Positions 55,482 through 64,000 of a DNA stretch of 64,000 bases are shown here, in pieces (within the stretch, counting starts at the first letter, position 1; the number at the start of each line of letters is the position of its first letter). Under the pieces are notes generated by a model. It ran no database searches. It was given only the letters and a program-made list of their open reading frames with translations, and was not told the origin of the DNA. The position numbers and the translations under genes were made by a program. The stretch comes from Nonomuraea sediminis (GTDB lineage Bacteria > Actinomycetota > Actinomycetes > Streptosporangiales > Streptosporangiaceae), in the NCBI RefSeq assembly GCF_018531495.1, contig NZ_JAHDTI010000013.1, positions 62,001 to 126,000 on the forward strand, given 5' to 3'.

Positions 55482-56087
55482 ATGAAGGAGGAGCGCGGCA
55501 GGCGGCCGGGGAGCCCGCAGACGAGGGACGCGATCATGGACGCGGCGATCGGGTCGTTCACCGCGAAGGGCTACGCGCAGACCACCATCCGCGGCGTCGC
55601 GCGTACGGCGGGCGTCGACCCCGCCCTGGTGATGCACTTCTTCGGCAGCAAGGACGGCCTGTTCGCCTCGGCCATCAGGCAGAGCATGCCGGTCGAGCGG
55701 CTGACCGCCGCCTTCGAGGGCGACCTGGAGGACCTGGGCGTACGGCTGGCCACCCGATACCTGGCCCTGTGGGACGACCCGGAGCGCGGCGCGCGGATGG
55801 CGGCCATCGTGCACGCGGCCGCCGCCACGCCCGCCGCGGCGGACCTGCTCAAGGAGCTGATGCGCCAGGAACTGGTCCGCCCGCTTGCCAGGCTCCTGGA
55901 CCGCGAGCACGCCGAGACCCGCGCGCTGCTCGCGGCCACGCAGCTGCTCGGGGTGGCCATGCTCCGCTACGTGCTGCGGATGGAGCCGCTGACCTCGATG
56001 CCCAGCGATCAGCTCGCCGCCGAGATAGCCCCGACGTTGCAGCGTTACCTGACGGGCTCGGGCTCCTTGGAGGCGACCGGCCGGTAG
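55482..56087 (+). CDS. TetR-family transcriptional regulator
   Basis: About 201 residues from ATG 55482 (ATG 55455 is possible). The HTH reads RDAIMDAAIGSFTAKGYAQT then IRGVARTAGVDPALVMHFFG and SKDGLFASAI. The C-terminal domain is the TetR_C type with RLTAAFEGDLEDLGVRLATR. Its 3' end overlaps the convergent MFS gene by 43 bases, which suggests it regulates that exporter; the overlap makes mutual interference of transcripts possible. Confidence 0.92.
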   Translation: MKEERGRRPGSPQTRDAIMDAAIGSFTAKGYAQTTIRGVARTAGVDPALVMHFFGSKDGLFASAIRQSMPVERLTAAFEGDLEDLGVRLATRYLALWDDPERGARMAAIVHAAAATPAAADLLKELMRQELVRPLARLLDREHAETRALLAATQLLGVAMLRYVLRMEPLTSMPSDQLAAEIAPTLQRYLTGSGSLEATGR

Positions 56088-57187
56088 GTGATCAGCGTGA
56101 ACACCAGGGCGAGCAGCGCGACGGCGGTCGACAGCACGATCACGCCGGTCCGTCCGAACGCGTCGAGCGCCACGCCGCCCGCGATCCCGGCCACGAACAC
56201 CCCGACGTACTGAGCCGAGGACAGCAGGCCGAGCCCGATCGCCACGTTGCCGGGCACGGCGCCGACGGTGCGGTACTGCTGCGCCGGGGCGATCAGCCAG
56301 CCGAGCACACCCCAGGCCAGCCCCCACACCAGCGCGATGGGCAGGGACAGGTTCGCCACCGGGATCAGGGCGAGGATCACCGTGGCGGAGGTGAGCCCGA
56401 GCAGCACCATCCGCCGCGGCCCGAACGCGTCGGTCAGCCGCCCGCCGATCTGGTTGCCGATGACGCCGCCGATCCCCCACGCCCACAGCACGGCGGGCAG
56501 TGGCACGTCGAGCAGCGAGCCGATGTAGGTGTAGGCGGCGAACGCGGCGCAGAACATCAGCAGCTGGGTCGTCAGCACGGCCAGCACCCGGCGGTCGCCC
56601 AGCGGCGCGAACCGCTCGCGCAGCCGCCCAGGCGTCGCGATCGTGACGTCGGGCACCGCCGCCGCCACCCCGATCAACCCGATCACACCGAGCCCCACGA
56701 CCAGCCACATCGTGGAACGCCACCCGGAGGCCGTGCCGAGCCATGTCCCCAGCGGCACCCCGATGGCCGACGACACCGTCAACCCGCCCATGACCAGCGC
56801 CAGCGCCCGCCCCCTACGTTCGGGCGTGCTCAACGCGGTGGCCACGCCCGAGGCGGTCGGCGTGAACATGGCCCCGCCCGCGGCGGCGACGACCCTGGTC
56901 AGCATGACGAGCGGGTACGTCGGCGCCAGCGCGGTCAGCGTGTTGCCCACGACGAAGAAGGCCAAGGCGATCAACAGCACACGCTTGCGCGACAGCCGCG
57001 CGGTCAACGCCGCGAGCAGCGGCGACAGGATGGCATACGAGATCGCGAACACGGTCATCAGCTGACCGGCCGCGGACAGCGAGACCCCGAGGTCCCGCGA
57101 GATGGGGGCGAGCAGTCCGGCGGTGACGAACATGCCGGTGCCGGTGGCGAAATTCCCGAGCGCCAGGGGATACAGCCGAGCAGTCAT
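56045..57187 (-). CDS. MFS exporter (DHA1-like)
   Basis: 380 residues with twelve helices from ATG 57185-57187 (MTARLYPLALGNFATGTGMF). The DHA1 signature is seen as LTARLSRKRVLLIALAFFVV in motif A and VMGGLTVSSAIGVPLGTWLG in motif C. It belongs to the arabinose/multidrug exporter branch. Divergent from an HTH regulator 63 bases away and convergent with the TetR gene, either of which might control it. Confidence 0.92.
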   Translation of the reverse strand: MTARLYPLALGNFATGTGMFVTAGLLAPISRDLGVSLSAAGQLMTVFAISYAILSPLLAALTARLSRKRVLLIALAFFVVGNTLTALAPTYPLVMLTRVVAAAGGAMFTPTASGVATALSTPERRGRALALVMGGLTVSSAIGVPLGTWLGTASGWRSTMWLVVGLGVIGLIGVAAAVPDVTIATPGRLRERFAPLGDRRVLAVLTTQLLMFCAAFAAYTYIGSLLDVPLPAVLWAWGIGGVIGNQIGGRLTDAFGPRRMVLLGLTSATVILALIPVANLSLPIALVWGLAWGVLGWLIAPAQQYRTVGAVPGNVAIGLGLLSSAQYVGVFVAGIAGGVALDAFGRTGVIVLSTAVALLALVFTLITYRPVASKEPEPVR

Positions 57188-57250
57188 GCCCACAAAGTGG
57201 CAGGACAGTTGGATGGTTGTCAAACAATAAAACGGAGGTAGCCTTGGCCC

Positions 57251-57568
57251 ATGCGACTCCTTCCGCACCCGGCGACCGCGGACATCCAGCTCACAGAGGT
57301 CCTGCGGGCCCTTTCCGACCCGGTGCGCCTGGAGATCGTCACCCAGCTCGCGGACTCCGTCGAGCTGACCTGCCACGGCGTGAGCGACAACCTCGAGGTG
57401 CACAAGTCGACCGCCTCGCACCACTACCGGACGCTGCGCGAGGCCGGGGTCATCTTCACCAGGCAGGAGGGGCGGATGAAGTACATCAGCCTGCGCCGCG
57501 ACGACCTCGACGCCCGCTTCCCCGGCCTGCTCGACGCGATCCTCGCCGCCGCCCGTGTCCCCGCCTGA
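57251..57568 (+). CDS. ArsR-type HTH regulator
   Basis: 105 residues: VLRALSDPVRLEIVTQLADS, TCHGVSDNLEVHKSTASHHY and RTLREAGVIFTRQEGRMKYI. A metal-independent member, with only one cysteine. Divergent from the MFS exporter by 63 bases, the classical layout of a repressor and its target. Its end overlaps hrpB by 14 bases. Confidence 0.9.
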   Translation: MRLLPHPATADIQLTEVLRALSDPVRLEIVTQLADSVELTCHGVSDNLEVHKSTASHHYRTLREAGVIFTRQEGRMKYISLRRDDLDARFPGLLDAILAAARVPA

Positions 57569-59900
57569 CACGCTGCCCATCCGCGCGGCGCTGCCCGGCC
57601 TGCTGACGGCGCTGGGAGAGGACGGCGCGGCCGTGCTGACCGCGCCGCCCGGCACCGGCAAGACGACCGTGGTCCCGCTCGCCCTGGCCGAGGCGGGGAT
57701 GCGGGTCGTGGTGGCCGAGCCGCGCCGCCTGGCCGTCAGGGCCGCCGCCCGCAGGATGGGCGTCTCCTACACGATCCGCGGCGAGCGGGTCACGGGCGCG
57801 AACCCGATGGTCGAGGTCGTGACCACGGGCGTGCTGCTGCAACGCCTCCAGCGCGATCCCGAGCTGCCCGGCGTGGACGCCGTGGTGCTCGACGAGTGCC
57901 ACGAACGGCACCTGGACGCCGACACGGCCCTGGCGTTCCTGCTCGACGTGCGCGACACGCTCCGTCCCGACCTGCGCCTGCTGGCCACCTCCGCCACCGC
58001 CGAGGCCGAGCCGTGGTCGCGCCTGCTCGGCGGCGCGCCGATCGTGCGCGCGTCCGGCACGGCGCACCCGGTCGAGGTGCTGTGGACCCCGCCGCCGCGC
58101 CCCGTCGCGCCGCCGCACGGGCTGCGCGTCGACCCGGCCCTGCTCTCGCACGTCGCCACCGTCGTACGGCGGGCGCTGGCGGAACGCGCCGGGGACGTGC
58201 TCTGCTTCCTGCCCGGCGTGGGTGAGATCGCCAAGGTGGCCGGGATGCTCGACGGGATCCAGGTCCTCCAGGTGCACGGCCAGGCCCCCGCCCACGTCCA
58301 GGACGCGGTGCTCAACCCGGCCACCGAACGCCGGGTCGTGCTGGCCACCTCGGTGGCCGAGTCGAGCCTGACCGTGCCCGGCGTCCGGGTGGTGGTGGAC
58401 GCGGGGCTGGCCAGGGAGCCGCGCACCGACCACGCGCGCGGGCTGGGCTCGCTGGCCACCGTCCGGGTCTCCAGGGCGGCGGCCGACCAGCGGGCCGGCC
58501 GCGCCGGGCGCGAGGCTCCCGGCGCGGTGTACCGGTGCTGGTCGCAGGCCGACCACGAACGGCTGGCCGAGCAGCCACGCCCGGAGATCGCCCTGGCGGA
58601 CCTCACCGGGTTCGCGCTGCAGGTGGCCTGCTGGGGCGGCGCGGATCTGGCGCTGCTCGACGAGCCGCCGCGGGCCGCGATGCGGGCGGCGACCCGGGTG
58701 CTCGAAGGGCTGGGCGCGGTCGCGGACGGGCGGGTGACCGAGCGCGGGCGGGCGATGGCGCTGGCGGGGACCCAGCCGCGGCTCGCCCGGGCCCTCCTGG
58801 ACGCCGGACCCGGGGCGGCCGAGGTGGTGGCCCTGCTGTCCGAACAACTGCCCAGGGACTCGGGTGACGACCTGATCGAGGTCTGGCGCGCGGCGCGGCG
58901 GGGTGGCACGCCGTACTCCTCGCGGTGGAAGCAGGAGGTCAGGCGGTTGGCCGCGGGCACTCCTGCGCGGACGGGCGTGGACGAGGCGGTGGCCGGAACG
59001 GCGGTCGCGCTGGCGTTCCCCGAGCGGGTGGCGCGCAGGCGGGGCGGCGGCTACCTGATGGCGTCGGGCACCCGGGCCGAGCTGGCCGAGGGTTCCCGGC
59101 TGGCGACCGCCGAGTGGCTGGCCATCGCGGTGGCCGACCGCCAGACGGGCAACGCGAGCGCCCGCATCCGGCAGGCCGTCGTGATCGACGAGGAGACCGC
59201 CAGGCGGGTCCTGCCCGTCACGGTCGAGCAGGAGGTGGCCTGGCGGCGCGGCGACGTCGTGGCCCGCAGGATCGAACGGCTGGGCGCGATCGAGCTGTCC
59301 GCCGCCCCGCTTGAGGACGCCGACGTCCGCGAGGCGCTGCTGTACGGCCTGCGCACCGAGAACGTGCTCACCTGGACCCCGGCCGCCGTGGCCCTACGCG
59401 ACCGGCTGGCGTTCTGCCGTCGCGCGCTCGGCGAGCCGTGGCCCGCGATGGACGACCTGATCTCGCTGGCCGACCGGTGGCTGGAGCCCGAGCTGTCCAG
59501 GGCCCGCCGCCGCGCCGACCTGGAACGCATCGACGTGGCCGCCGCGCTGCGCCGCCTGATCCCCTGGTCACAGCGGCTCGAGGAGGTGGCGCCCGAGCGG
59601 ATCGAGGTGCCCACCGGCTCCCAGGTCCGCCTCGACTACTCCGGTGAGCAGCCGGTGCTCGCGGTCAAGCTGCAGGAGCTGTTCGGCTGGACCGAGACGC
59701 CGGTGATCGCCGGGGTTCCGCTGCTGGTGCACCTGCTGTCACCGGCGGGACGCCCGGTCGCGGTCACGGCGGACCTGGCCTCGTTCTGGGGCGACGGCTA
59801 CCGTGCCGTGCGGGCCGAGATGCGCGGCCGCTATCCCAAGCATCCCTGGCCGGAGAACCCTCTCGAGGCCACCCCGACCCGACGGACGAAACGCTCATGA
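57555..59900 (+). CDS. hrpB: ATP-dependent RNA helicase HrpB
   Basis: 781 residues from a GTG. Helicase motifs: I LTAPPGTGKTTVVP, II VVLDECHERHLDADTA, III LLATSATAEAE, V ATSVAESSLTVPGV and VI DQRAGRAGREAPG. The C-terminal HrpB domains with EDADVREALLYGLRTENV and LYPKHPWPENP follow (last residues are basic). It is a DEAH-type helicase of unknown cellular target. Its start overlaps the ArsR-like gene and its stop overlaps the next gene. Confidence 0.93.
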   Translation: MSPPDTLPIRAALPGLLTALGEDGAAVLTAPPGTGKTTVVPLALAEAGMRVVVAEPRRLAVRAAARRMGVSYTIRGERVTGANPMVEVVTTGVLLQRLQRDPELPGVDAVVLDECHERHLDADTALAFLLDVRDTLRPDLRLLATSATAEAEPWSRLLGGAPIVRASGTAHPVEVLWTPPPRPVAPPHGLRVDPALLSHVATVVRRALAERAGDVLCFLPGVGEIAKVAGMLDGIQVLQVHGQAPAHVQDAVLNPATERRVVLATSVAESSLTVPGVRVVVDAGLAREPRTDHARGLGSLATVRVSRAAADQRAGRAGREAPGAVYRCWSQADHERLAEQPRPEIALADLTGFALQVACWGGADLALLDEPPRAAMRAATRVLEGLGAVADGRVTERGRAMALAGTQPRLARALLDAGPGAAEVVALLSEQLPRDSGDDLIEVWRAARRGGTPYSSRWKQEVRRLAAGTPARTGVDEAVAGTAVALAFPERVARRRGGGYLMASGTRAELAEGSRLATAEWLAIAVADRQTGNASARIRQAVVIDEETARRVLPVTVEQEVAWRRGDVVARRIERLGAIELSAAPLEDADVREALLYGLRTENVLTWTPAAVALRDRLAFCRRALGEPWPAMDDLISLADRWLEPELSRARRRADLERIDVAAALRRLIPWSQRLEEVAPERIEVPTGSQVRLDYSGEQPVLAVKLQELFGWTETPVIAGVPLLVHLLSPAGRPVAVTADLASFWGDGYRAVRAEMRGRYPKHPWPENPLEATPTRRTKRS

Positions 59901-60523
59901 CGCACCCTGCCCGTAACAACGCCGAGTGGTGTGACCTGGTCTGCCGTACTCACGGCATCCAGGGCGCCTTCGGTGCCCGCGCGTGGACCAGCGCGCGCAG
60001 GACCCCGCTCTACTATCCCGACGCGGTCACGCTGTCGCCCGAGGCGACGCCGGCCGACGTCCTGGACGGGATCGACGCCGGGCCGGGCGCCTCCGTCAAG
60101 GACAGCTTCGCCACGCTCGACCTGCCCGGGTTCGAGATCCTCTTCGAGGCCCGGTGGATCGAGCGGGACCCGCCGGACGCGGCCGACCCGGCGGGCTGGC
60201 GGCTCGTCGAGACGGCCGATGACCTGCGGGCGTGGGAGAAGGACCTGTTCTCCGGCGACGACCACGGCGTCTTCCGCCCCGGGATCCTCACCGAGCCGGT
60301 GGAGATCCTGCGCGGCGAGGACGGCGGCGCGGTGCTCAACCGCACGGGCGACGTGGTGGGCGTCTCCAACGTCTTCGGCCCCGACCCCTGGCCCGGCGTC
60401 CTGGCCATGGCAGCGCGCCTGCATCCGGGCAGGCGCCTGGTCGGGTACGAGAGCGACCCCGCGCCGGCCGAGCGGCACGGCTTCACGCAGACCGGCTCGC
60501 TGCGAATATGGCTTCGAACGTAG
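59897..60523 (+). CDS. Conserved hypothetical protein, 208 residues
   Basis: ATG overlaps the hrpB stop (ATGA), so it is coupled to hrpB. It reads MTHPARNNAEWCDLVCRTHG, WTSARRTPLYYPDAVTLSPE and FEARWIERDPPDAADPAGWR, ending GFTQTGSLRIWLRT. The ending resembles the last strand of a GNAT-like fold (YESDPAPAERHGFTQTGSLR), but no acetyl-CoA loop is visible. Convergent with the PLP enzyme, overlapping by 41 bases. Confidence 0.75.
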   Translation: MTHPARNNAEWCDLVCRTHGIQGAFGARAWTSARRTPLYYPDAVTLSPEATPADVLDGIDAGPGASVKDSFATLDLPGFEILFEARWIERDPPDAADPAGWRLVETADDLRAWEKDLFSGDDHGVFRPGILTEPVEILRGEDGGAVLNRTGDVVGVSNVFGPDPWPGVLAMAARLHPGRRLVGYESDPAPAERHGFTQTGSLRIWLRT

Positions 60524-61688
60524 GCTCGGACACCACCTCCACCTCGGCCGTGCCCACGCCGAGGTCCTTGAAGCCGCTCGAGGTGGCCACGCACACGACG
60601 GGCCCGTCGAAGGAGCGGCCCAGCTTGCGGCAGGCGGCCACCCCCGCCGCGCCGGACAGCTCGTACCAGAGCCCCTGATCGGCCAGCGCCCGCTGCGCGG
60701 CGCGCATCTCGTCGTCGGTGACGAGCAGCGCCTCGCCGCCGCTGTCGAGCACGGCGCGCACGGCCCGGTGCCCGCCCACGTCGCACGCCACCCCGTAGGC
60801 GTCGGTGCGGCCGAGCTCCACGATGGCCGCCGGTGCGCCGCTGCCCACCGCGCGGGCGGTCGGCCCGCCCGCGGCGGGCTCGCAGGAGAACATCCGCGGC
60901 GTCTCCCGCGTCACGCCCAGCCTGCGCAGCTCGGCGAAGCCCTTCCAGAGGCCGTACAGCAGCTCGCCGTACCCCGTCGGCGGGAACACCGCGGCCGGCA
61001 CGGCGCCGAGCTGCAGGAACACCTCGTAGGCGATGGTCTTGTAGCCCTCGGGCCCGTACGGGTGCCCGGTGTGGGTGACCGTCTGGTTGCTGACCGGGTG
61101 GTAGCCGAGCCTGTCGACGATCTCGCGCAGCAGCGGCCACCTCTTTTCCGCGGGTACGGTCACCACCCGCGCGCCGTAGGCCCGCACGAACGACTGCACG
61201 GCCGGCGGCGCCTCGGCCGAGGCCAGCACGACCGCGTCCAGCCCGGCCCTGGCGGCGTAGGCGGCGGCCGACGCCCCGTGGTTGCCCGACGAGGCCGCCA
61301 CCACCCCGGGCGCGCCCTCCCCGACCGCCGCGCTCACGGCCACCCGGTTCAGCCGGTCCTTGTGCGACCAGGTGGGGTTGCGGGATTCGTCCTTGATGTA
61401 CACGCCGTCGAACTCCACCAAAGGCGTCCCGCCTTCGCCCAGCGTGGGCGCGTGCAGCATCGGCAGCAGCGGCTGCCAGCGCGCCAGGTCGGGCCCGGGC
61501 TCCTGCTCGAACAGCCCGGCGGGCACGCGCGCGTAGTCGTAGTCCACCTCCAGCGGGTAGGCGATCTCCGCGGTGCTCGTCCGGGGACAGCCTCTGGTCA
61601 GCGGCGGCGAGAGCGGAAAGGTCAGCGAGGGGTCGCCGAGCGAGCGCTGGGCGATGGCCAGAGTGTCCCGATTCATGCGATGCATCAT
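60483..61688 (-). CDS. PLP-dependent threonine synthase-like enzyme
   Basis: About 401 residues, fold-type II. The lysine is in PTWSHKDRLNRVA, the phosphate-binding loop in GVVAASSGNHGASAAAYAAR, and EGYKTIAYEVFLQLGAVPAA and VCVATSSGFKDLGVG complete the fold. It groups with threonine synthase and related beta-replacing/eliminating enzymes; the exact substrate is unclear. No thr genes are near. ATGs at 61688, 61685 and 61676 are possible starts. Confidence 0.87.
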   Translation of the reverse strand: MMHRMNRDTLAIAQRSLGDPSLTFPLSPPLTRGCPRTSTAEIAYPLEVDYDYARVPAGLFEQEPGPDLARWQPLLPMLHAPTLGEGGTPLVEFDGVYIKDESRNPTWSHKDRLNRVAVSAAVGEGAPGVVAASSGNHGASAAAYAARAGLDAVVLASAEAPPAVQSFVRAYGARVVTVPAEKRWPLLREIVDRLGYHPVSNQTVTHTGHPYGPEGYKTIAYEVFLQLGAVPAAVFPPTGYGELLYGLWKGFAELRRLGVTRETPRMFSCEPAAGGPTARAVGSGAPAAIVELGRTDAYGVACDVGGHRAVRAVLDSGGEALLVTDDEMRAAQRALADQGLWYELSGAAGVAACRKLGRSFDGPVVCVATSSGFKDLGVGTAEVEVVSEPTFEAIFAASRSA

Positions 61689-61703
61689 TCCAGCCGGAAA
61701 AGA

Positions 61704-61731
61704 GCTATCGTGGTGATATCACTTCGATAGC
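61704..61731. promoter_or_regulatory. 28-base palindrome upstream of the SPFH gene
   Basis: GCTATCG (61704-61710) and CGATAGC (61725-61731) flank the perfect inner palindrome GTGATATCAC (61713-61722), with two-base mismatched junctions. It ends just before the AAGGAG ribosome site of the SPFH gene and lies between divergent genes. A dimeric repressor site is likely; the binding protein is not identified. Confidence 0.65.
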
Positions 61732-61742
61732 AAGGAGTCGGG

Positions 61743-62573
61743 ATGGAACGGCGGGCTTTCCGGGTCAACGGCTTTGTCGTACTGCTGGTCCTGCTGGTGC
61801 TGGCCGCGGTGGCGGCCGTCGTCTCGATCGAGGTCCTGGGCATCGCCTGGGTGGTGGTCTTCGTGCTCATGGCCACCGGCTTCACGGTGGTGAACCCGAA
61901 CGAGGCCAAGGTCGTGCAGTTCCTCGGCCGCTACATCGGCACCGTCAACGACGCGGGCTTCCTGTGGGTGCTGCCGTTCACCTCCAAGCGCAAGGTCACG
62001 CTGCGCGTACGCAACTTCGAGACCCCCAAGCTCAAGGTCAACGACGCCAACGGCAACCCGGTCGAGATCGCCGCGGTCGTCGTCTACAAGGTGATCGACA
62101 CCGCCAAGGCGGTCTTCGCGGTCGACGACTACGGGCGGTACATCGCGATCCAGTCCGAGGCGGCGGTGCGGCACCTGGCCACCGTGCACCCCTACGACTC
62201 GCACGAGTCGGACCGGACGAGCCTGCGCGACGGCACCGAGGTGGCCGGCGAGCTGACCACCGAGCTGAGCGAGCGCACCGGGCTGGCCGGGATCGAGATC
62301 CTCGAGGCGCGCATCACGCACCTGGCCTACGCGCCGGAGATCGCCCAGGCGATGCTGGTGCGCCAGCAGGCCGACCAGATCGTCGCCGCCCGCACCCGCA
62401 TCGTGGAGGGCGCGGTGGGCATGGTGCAGCTCGCCCTCGACCGGCTGGCCGCCGAGCACGTCGTCGACCTCGACGAGGAGCGCAAGGCCCAGATGGTCTC
62501 CAACCTGCTGGTCGTGCTGTGCGGCGACCGCGCGACCCAGCCGGTGGTGAACACCGGCAGCCTGTATGCCTGA
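61743..62573 (+). CDS. SPFH/band-7 membrane protein
   Basis: 276 residues. Two N-terminal hydrophobic segments (about 9-28 and 32-48) precede the SPFH domain (NPNEAKVVQFLGRYIGTVND, GFLWVLPFTSKRKVTLRVRN, AVVVYKVIDTAKAVFAVDDY). The C-terminal half is helical with EIAQAMLVRQQADQIVAART. Such proteins form membrane microdomain scaffolds. It overlaps the RHH gene by eight bases; the pair SPFH plus small RHH protein is seen in actinobacteria. Confidence 0.92.
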   Translation: MERRAFRVNGFVVLLVLLVLAAVAAVVSIEVLGIAWVVVFVLMATGFTVVNPNEAKVVQFLGRYIGTVNDAGFLWVLPFTSKRKVTLRVRNFETPKLKVNDANGNPVEIAAVVVYKVIDTAKAVFAVDDYGRYIAIQSEAAVRHLATVHPYDSHESDRTSLRDGTEVAGELTTELSERTGLAGIEILEARITHLAYAPEIAQAMLVRQQADQIVAARTRIVEGAVGMVQLALDRLAAEHVVDLDEERKAQMVSNLLVVLCGDRATQPVVNTGSLYA

Positions 62574-62802
62574 CCGGAGCGGCGAGCAGGGCCCGGAGGC
62601 GGCAGCTCGCGTAACCACGGAGGGCCCGTCGGGAGCGCGACCAACAGCACGCAAGAAGCTCCTGCTGCGGCTTGATCCGGCCGTTTACGACGCGATCGCT
62701 AAGTGGGCGGCCGACGACCTCCGCAGCGTCAACGCGCAGATCGAGTACGCGTTGCGCCTGGCGCTGAAGGAGGCAGGGCGGGAGCCTCGCCACGAACGGT
62801 AG
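62566..62802 (+). CDS. Small ribbon-helix-helix (Arc-like) protein
   Basis: 78 residues from ATG 62566, inside the end of the SPFH gene. A disordered N-terminus is followed by RKKLLLRLDPAVYDAIAKWA and ADDLRSVNAQIEYALRLALK, an RHH fold of the Arc/MetJ kind with one DNA-binding strand (LLLRLD). It may bind the palindrome upstream of the SPFH gene, or act on the membrane scaffold; neither is shown. Confidence 0.85.
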   Translation: MPDRSGEQGPEAAARVTTEGPSGARPTARKKLLLRLDPAVYDAIAKWAADDLRSVNAQIEYALRLALKEAGREPRHER

Positions 62803-62821
62803 AAAGCTGCATGCTTGGACC

Positions 62822-64000
62822 ATGCTGTGGGCAGGCAGGTCCGCCGTCGAGATCGCGGCAGCCGTACGGCAGGGCGACGTGACAGCCGCGACGGTGGTCG
62901 AGGAGCACCTGCACGCGATCGCCGAGCGCGACGCTCGCGTGGGCGCCTTCCGCGTGGTCAGGGAGCGCGCGATCGACGAGGCGCGGGCCGTGCAGAAACG
63001 CCGCGACCTGGCCGAGTTGCCGCTGGCGGGCGTGCCCGTCGCGGTCAAGGACAACCTGGAGGTGGCGGGCGAGACCCGGCGTTCCGGCTCGGCCGCCACC
63101 TCCGAGTCGATCTGCGACCACGACCACGACACGGTCGCCCGCCTGCGGGCCGCGGGCGCCGTGGTCGTCGGCCTGACCAACCTGCCCGAGCTGGGCCTGG
63201 TCGCCTTCGGCGACAGCCACTACGGCGTGGTCCGCAACCCGTGGAACCCCTCCCGTACGGCCGGCGGCTCGTCCTCGGGCAGCGCCGCGGCCGTGGCCGC
63301 GGGCATGGTGCCGATCGCGCTCGGCAACGACGGCATGGGCTCCCTGCGCATCCCGGGCGCCTGCTGCGGCGTCCTCGGGCTGAAGCCGGGTCCCGGGCTG
63401 GTACCCAGGCCGACGGAGGACTGGCAGGGCCTCGCCGAGAACGGCCCGCTCGCCACGACCGTGGAGGACCTGTCGGTGATGCTGTCGGTGCTGGCCGCCG
63501 ATCCGGCGCTGGCGGAGTCCTGGCGCACGGGCACGCGGGTGGAGCCGGAGCCGCCGATGCTGCGCTCGGTGTGGGCCGACGACGACCAGGTGTGGGAGCA
63601 GGCGCCCGTGCAGCCCGCGGCGGAGCTGTTCGACCTGCGGGTGGCCTACGCGCCCCGCCCGCTCCCGCCGGGGCTCGGGGTGGACATGGAGTTCCAGAGC
63701 GCGGTCACGGCCGCCGCCGAGGCGCTGCGTGTCGCCGGGCACACCGTGGTCGAGCACGGCAGGCTGCCCGCGTGGCTGGGCCCGAGCACCGTCGCGACCT
63801 GGCTGGCCCGCGCCTCGGAGTCGGCCGCCACCTACGACCGTGCCCGGCTGCAGCGGCGGACGCGGTCGCTGGCCAGGGCGGGAGCCGTGCTGCGCAGGCT
63901 CAAGCTGGAGGGGGCCAAGGGGCGCGAGCGCTGGCAGGACTACGGCGCCGACCAGTGGTTCGGCGACGCCGACGTGCTGATCACGCCGACGCTGGCCGCG
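62822..64000 (+). CDS. Amidase signature enzyme, C-terminus outside window
   Basis: 393 codons are visible from ATG 62822. The Ser-Ser-Lys triad elements are present: VAVKDNLEVAGETRRSGSAA (Lys), RTAGGSSSGSAAAVAAGMVP (first Ser) and ALGNDGMGSLRIPGACCGVL (second Ser in GMGSLRIP). It hydrolyses a carboxamide; the substrate is not deducible. The 19-base gap after the RHH gene suggests the same transcript. The open frame runs off the right edge. Confidence 0.92.
   Translation, partial: MLWAGRSAVEIAAAVRQGDVTAATVVEEHLHAIAERDARVGAFRVVRERAIDEARAVQKRRDLAELPLAGVPVAVKDNLEVAGETRRSGSAATSESICDHDHDTVARLRAAGAVVVGLTNLPELGLVAFGDSHYGVVRNPWNPSRTAGGSSSGSAAAVAAGMVPIALGNDGMGSLRIPGACCGVLGLKPGPGLVPRPTEDWQGLAENGPLATTVEDLSVMLSVLAADPALAESWRTGTRVEPEPPMLRSVWADDDQVWEQAPVQPAAELFDLRVAYAPRPLPPGLGVDMEFQSAVTAAAEALRVAGHTVVEHGRLPAWLGPSTVATWLARASESAATYDRARLQRRTRSLARAGAVLRRLKLEGAKGRERWQDYGADQWFGDADVLITPTLAA

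Overview
The window is high-GC (roughly 70 %) actinobacterial chromosome. Codon use, GTG/TTG starts, frequent ATGA/GTGA stop-start overlaps, mycothiol-type arsenate reductase, type I-E CRISPR repeats and the families present (CU044_5270, DUF6191, large AAA-LuxR regulators, DUF7660) suggest a member of the Streptosporangiales such as Nonomuraea or a relative. The genus is an inference; no rRNA gene is present to test it.

Layout. (1) 1-13.7 kb: end of a lipoprotein gene, then a proton-translocating complex I cluster, nuoA-(M48 peptidase)-nuoB-nuoC-nuoH-(membrane protein)-[kinase, opposite strand]-nuoI-J-K-L-M-N. NuoD, E, F and G are absent. (2) 13.7-19 kb: accessory stretch of small, partly broken genes (frameshifted DUF7660, Nudix, GNAT, small coupled membrane proteins). 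(3) 19-22.2 kb: arsenic cluster with a CadI/ArsI-type enzyme, two ArsR regulators, an aquaporin, ArsC and ArsM. (4) 22.2-24.5 kb: housekeeping block on the minus strand, tRNA-Thr, tRNA-Met, rpmG, hadA, hadB. (5) 24.8-34.3 kb: hemerythrin, two cell-wall hydrolases, an ABC exporter, a MerR/VOC regulator, a cation/proton antiporter, Nudix genes, htpX, yajQ and a sulfotransferase. (6) 34.4-40.9 kb: an integration hot spot. An intact tRNA-Tyr is followed by two further copies of its 3' part, at 35.06 and 40.79 kb. Between copies 1 and 2 lies a tiny rearranged type I-E CRISPR array without cas genes. Between copies 2 and 3 lie a frameshifted tyrosine integrase, a SUKH-type gene, a second DUF7660 gene and an ECF sigma/CU044_5270 pair. 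(7) 41-44.7 kb: further small accessory genes. (8) 44.7-64 kb: core-like region with murB, a Mn-riboswitch-controlled GDT1-family transporter, a 955-residue LuxR regulator, a deoC/aldehyde dehydrogenase operon, LysR/TetR/MFS genes, hrpB, a PLP enzyme, an SPFH protein with an RHH partner, and the start of an amidase gene.

The most unusual signals are the head-to-head CRISPR mini-array with a perfectly palindromic hybrid repeat inside a tRNA-bounded segment; the three tRNA-Tyr attachment-site copies with their own hairpins; the nuo cluster without NuoD-G but with a protease and a membrane kinase; relatives of the same orphan families in both accessory regions, one copy truncated or frameshifted each time; small coupled open frames too short for usual gene callers; and operator palindromes that cover start codons. 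Several single-base frameshifts (DUF7660, integrase, arsR leader) could be decay or sequencing error; this cannot be decided from the sequence alone.
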